From NCBI GenBank assembly GCA_028698405.1, contig JAQVDF010000104.1:1-6961 (forward strand): 6,961 bases of DNA. Direction: 5' to 3'. Of this stretch, positions 4,982 to 6,961 are shown one piece after another. The DNA comes from Phenylobacterium sp. Lineage in GTDB: Bacteria; Pseudomonadota; Alphaproteobacteria; Caulobacterales; Caulobacteraceae. The translations under genes were made by a program, and so were the position numbers. Every line of letters starts with the position of its first letter. The stretch's first letter is position 1. The notes under the pieces are model-generated. The model searched no databases and had not been told where the DNA came from. It saw only the letters and a program-made list of their open reading frames with translations.

Positions 4982-6961
4982 AGCGGTTTCGGCTCGTAGA
5001 CTTGCCGCTGATCGTCAAGATCGGCTTCGCGCCGGCCTTTGCGTTGATCATGCTCGCCTTGTCGGCGACGGGCAGCGTCGTGCTTCAACAGGATCAGGCG
5101 CGCGAACTGCGCCGGGTCGTCGAGCAGGACATGCCCAGCAACATGCGCCTGCAGAAGATTTCGGAGCGGATCACCAACGTCCACGGCGATCTCTACCTGC
5201 TGCTGACGCACCAGGCCGCCTCCATCGACCTCGACCAGATCGAGACCAAGTCGCAGGCCATGCTCGGCGAGGTCGACGCCATCCAGAAGGAAGTGGCGCA
5301 GCTTCAGAAGACCGCGCCCGCGGCCCAGAAGCCGGCCTTCGAGCAGCTCGCCAAGGACCTGAAGGAAACCCGCGACGCGCTGGACCTGATCGCGGCGATG
5401 GTCACCACCGACTTCGTCACCGCCGCCGGCTTCGCCAAACCCTTCGAGGACCAGTACACCAAGATGACCGCCAACCTGCACAAGATCGTGCAGACCCAGA
5501 GCGAGACGACCGACAAGGCGGCCGCCGCCTCGATCGCCAACGCCCAGCGCGGTCAGACCATCACCGTCATCTCCGCCCTCATCACCCTGCTGGCCGCCTG
5601 CGCCCTCACCCTGTTCTCGGTCATCACCATGCGCCGGGAAGTGAAGCAGATCGCCGGCGCCACCGAGAGCCTGGCCCGCGGCGACAACTCCATCGACCTG
5701 GACAAGCTGCACCGCCGCGACGAACTGGGCGCCATCGTCAACTCGCTGGTCGTCTTCCGCGACAACCAGCAGCAGATGGAACGCCTGCGCAAGGAGCAGG
5801 AGGCCGCCCGCCAGGCCGCCGAGGAGACCCGCCGCCAGAGCGCCGAAGCCGCCGCCGCGGTGGCCGAGGAGCAGAACCTGATCGTCAACCAGCTGGCCGA
5901 AGGCCTGGACCGCCTGGCCTCGGGCGACCTGACCTTCCGCCTGCAGACCGCCTTCCCGGGCGAGTACAAGAAGCTCAGCGACGACTTCAACGCCTCGGTC
6001 GCCAAGCTCGAGGAGGCGATGCGCGCCATCGCCACGGCCACCAACTCGATCCAGTCGGGCACGGCCGAGATCAGCCACGGCGCCGACGACCTGTCGCGCC
6101 GCACCGAGCACCAGGCGGCCACGCTGGAAGAGACCGCCGCCGCGCTCGACGAGATCACCGCCACCGTCCAGAAGACCTCGGAAGGCGCCAACCACGGCCG
6201 CGAGGCGGTGGGCAGCGCCAAGGCCGACGCCGAACGGTCGGGCGAGATCGTCCGCAAGGCGGTCGTGGCGATGAACGAGATCGAGCAGTCGGCCCGCCAG
6301 ATCAGCCAGATCATCGGCGTCGTCGACGAAATCGCCTTCCAGACCAACCTGCTGGCCCTCAACGCCGGCGTCGAAGCGGCCCGGGCCGGGGAAAGCGGCA
6401 AGGGCTTCGCGGTCGTCGCCTCGGAAGTGCGGGCCCTGGCCCAGCGCTCGGCCGAGAGCGCCAAGGAGATCAAGGGCCTGATCTCGGCCTCCACCAAGCA
6501 GGTCGCCCAGGGAGTGGACCTGGTCGGCGAGACCGGCAAGGCCCTGGAGCGGATCGTCTCCCAGGTCGCCGAGATCTCCAACGTGGTCGGCGAGATCGCC
6601 GCCTCGGCCAAGGAGGAGGCGCTCGGCCTGAACCAGGTCAACACCGCGGTCAACCAGATGGACCACGTCACCCAGCAGAACGCGGCCATGGTCGAGCAGT
6701 CGACCGCCGCCTCGCGGGTGCTGGCCCAGGAGGCCCAGGAACTGGCCAAGCTGGTCGCCCGCTTCAAGGTGAGCGGCCTGGAGAACCAGGTCCGCAAGCC
6801 GGCGACCCGCGCCGCCGCCCCGGCGGCCCCGGCTACGACGGCCCCGGCGCCGCGCCCGGCCCAGCCTGCGCCGGTCGCCTCGGCCCCGCCGAGGACCGCC
6901 GGCGCCACGGCCCTGGCCGCAGCCCCGCAGGCCGCCCCAGAGGAAGAGGGCTGGGAAGAGT
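4978..6961 (+). CDS. Transmembrane methyl-accepting chemotaxis protein (last residues cut by window edge)
   Basis: This inner-membrane chemoreceptor should control a CheA/CheW array; 661 residues are visible. In order it has TM1 (about 15-36), a mostly helical periplasmic sensor of four-helix-bundle type (37-193), TM2 (194-217), HAMP (218-270), a charged coiled coil, a second HAMP-like unit (about 300-352), the signalling domain (353-595), an Ala/Pro-rich tether (about 598-657) and GWEE at 658-661. The tip reads DEIAFQTNLLALNAGVEAAR from Asp450, the CheA/CheW contact region. Likely methylation pairs are Glu384-Glu385 (TLEET) and Glu546-Glu547 (AKEEA), on opposite arms of the hairpin. The window stops after the first base, T, of the codon following GWEE; a Phe there would complete an xWxxF docking pentapeptide for CheR/CheB. 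The ligand is unknown. Long open frames on the opposite strand are shadows of its GC-rich codons. Confidence 0.95.
   Translation, partial: MKRFRLVDLPLIVKIGFAPAFALIMLALSATGSVVLQQDQARELRRVVEQDMPSNMRLQKISERITNVHGDLYLLLTHQAASIDLDQIETKSQAMLGEVDAIQKEVAQLQKTAPAAQKPAFEQLAKDLKETRDALDLIAAMVTTDFVTAAGFAKPFEDQYTKMTANLHKIVQTQSETTDKAAAASIANAQRGQTITVISALITLLAACALTLFSVITMRREVKQIAGATESLARGDNSIDLDKLHRRDELGAIVNSLVVFRDNQQQMERLRKEQEAARQAAEETRRQSAEAAAAVAEEQNLIVNQLAEGLDRLASGDLTFRLQTAFPGEYKKLSDDFNASVAKLEEAMRAIATATNSIQSGTAEISHGADDLSRRTEHQAATLEETAAALDEITATVQKTSEGANHGREAVGSAKADAERSGEIVRKAVVAMNEIEQSARQISQIIGVVDEIAFQTNLLALNAGVEAARAGESGKGFAVVASEVRALAQRSAESAKEIKGLISASTKQVAQGVDLVGETGKALERIVSQVAEISNVVGEIAASAKEEALGLNQVNTAVNQMDHVTQQNAAMVEQSTAASRVLAQEAQELAKLVARFKVSGLENQVRKPATRAAAPAAPATTAPAPRPAQPAPVASAPPRTAGATALAAAPQAAPEEEGWEE

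Noticed and set aside
4915..6666. 583-codon open frame on the minus strand opposite the chemoreceptor
   Set aside because: Its composition (Leu/Gly/Asp/Val repeats) is what the complement of GC-rich helical receptor codons produces. It matches no domain I recognise, and the sense strand encodes an unmistakable receptor.
5553..6908. 451-codon open frame on the minus strand opposite the chemoreceptor
   Set aside because: It is a Ser/Ala/Arg-rich shadow in another frame of the same receptor gene, with no recognisable domain or ribosome site.
1..6961. CRISPR arrays, tRNA or rRNA genes, insertion sequences, phage or defence genes
   Set aside because: I saw no regularly spaced repeats, no cloverleaf, no transposase or integrase motifs and no abrupt change in composition beyond the two intergenic control regions.

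Overview
The window is GC-rich DNA that looks like an ordinary chromosomal segment of an alphaproteobacterium, most likely of the Caulobacterales (Caulobacter, Phenylobacterium or Brevundimonas type). This placement is inferred from codon usage, the chemoreceptor signature (NAGVEAARAGE at the tip, Ala/Pro-rich tail, aromatic pentapeptide-like end) and promoter-like sequences that resemble the TTGACGS-N10-14-GCTANAWC housekeeping pattern. No database search was possible.

Layout: (1) 1-1313, minus strand: the N-terminal ~437 residues of a NodT-type outer-membrane efflux lipoprotein, running off the left edge. (2) 1314-1508: a divergent control region with two perfect inverted repeats in the efflux gene's leader, an AT-rich patch and a third dyad. 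(3) 1509-3940, plus strand: a two-gene unit made of a secreted M28 zinc aminopeptidase-type enzyme and a DUF72 (YecE-like) protein, whose stop and start codons overlap. (4) 4028-4360, plus strand: a small exported protein of unknown function with a charged helical C-terminus. (5) 4372-4403: a strong GC hairpin between convergent genes, probably a shared terminator. (6) 4430-4738, minus strand: a small exported four-cysteine protein whose C-terminal half resembles a free-standing TonB C-terminal domain. (7) 4739-4977: an AT-richer divergent control region with a perfect 15-bp palindrome, promoter-like elements and a short upstream ORF that overlaps the next start codon. (8) 4978-6961, plus strand: a transmembrane methyl-accepting chemotaxis receptor, complete at its N-terminus and cut within what looks like its C-terminal CheR/CheB-docking pentapeptide.

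The genes do not form one pathway. The common theme is the cell envelope: efflux, periplasmic peptide hydrolysis, two small exported proteins and a chemoreceptor. Only the peptidase and DUF72 genes show clear evidence of co-expression. I saw no mobile element, CRISPR array, RNA gene, phage gene or defence system, and no convincing new multi-gene system. The points most worth checking are the stand-alone TonB-C-like exported protein, the upstream ORF at the chemoreceptor start, the double hairpin in the efflux leader, and a possibly leaderless peptidase mRNA.
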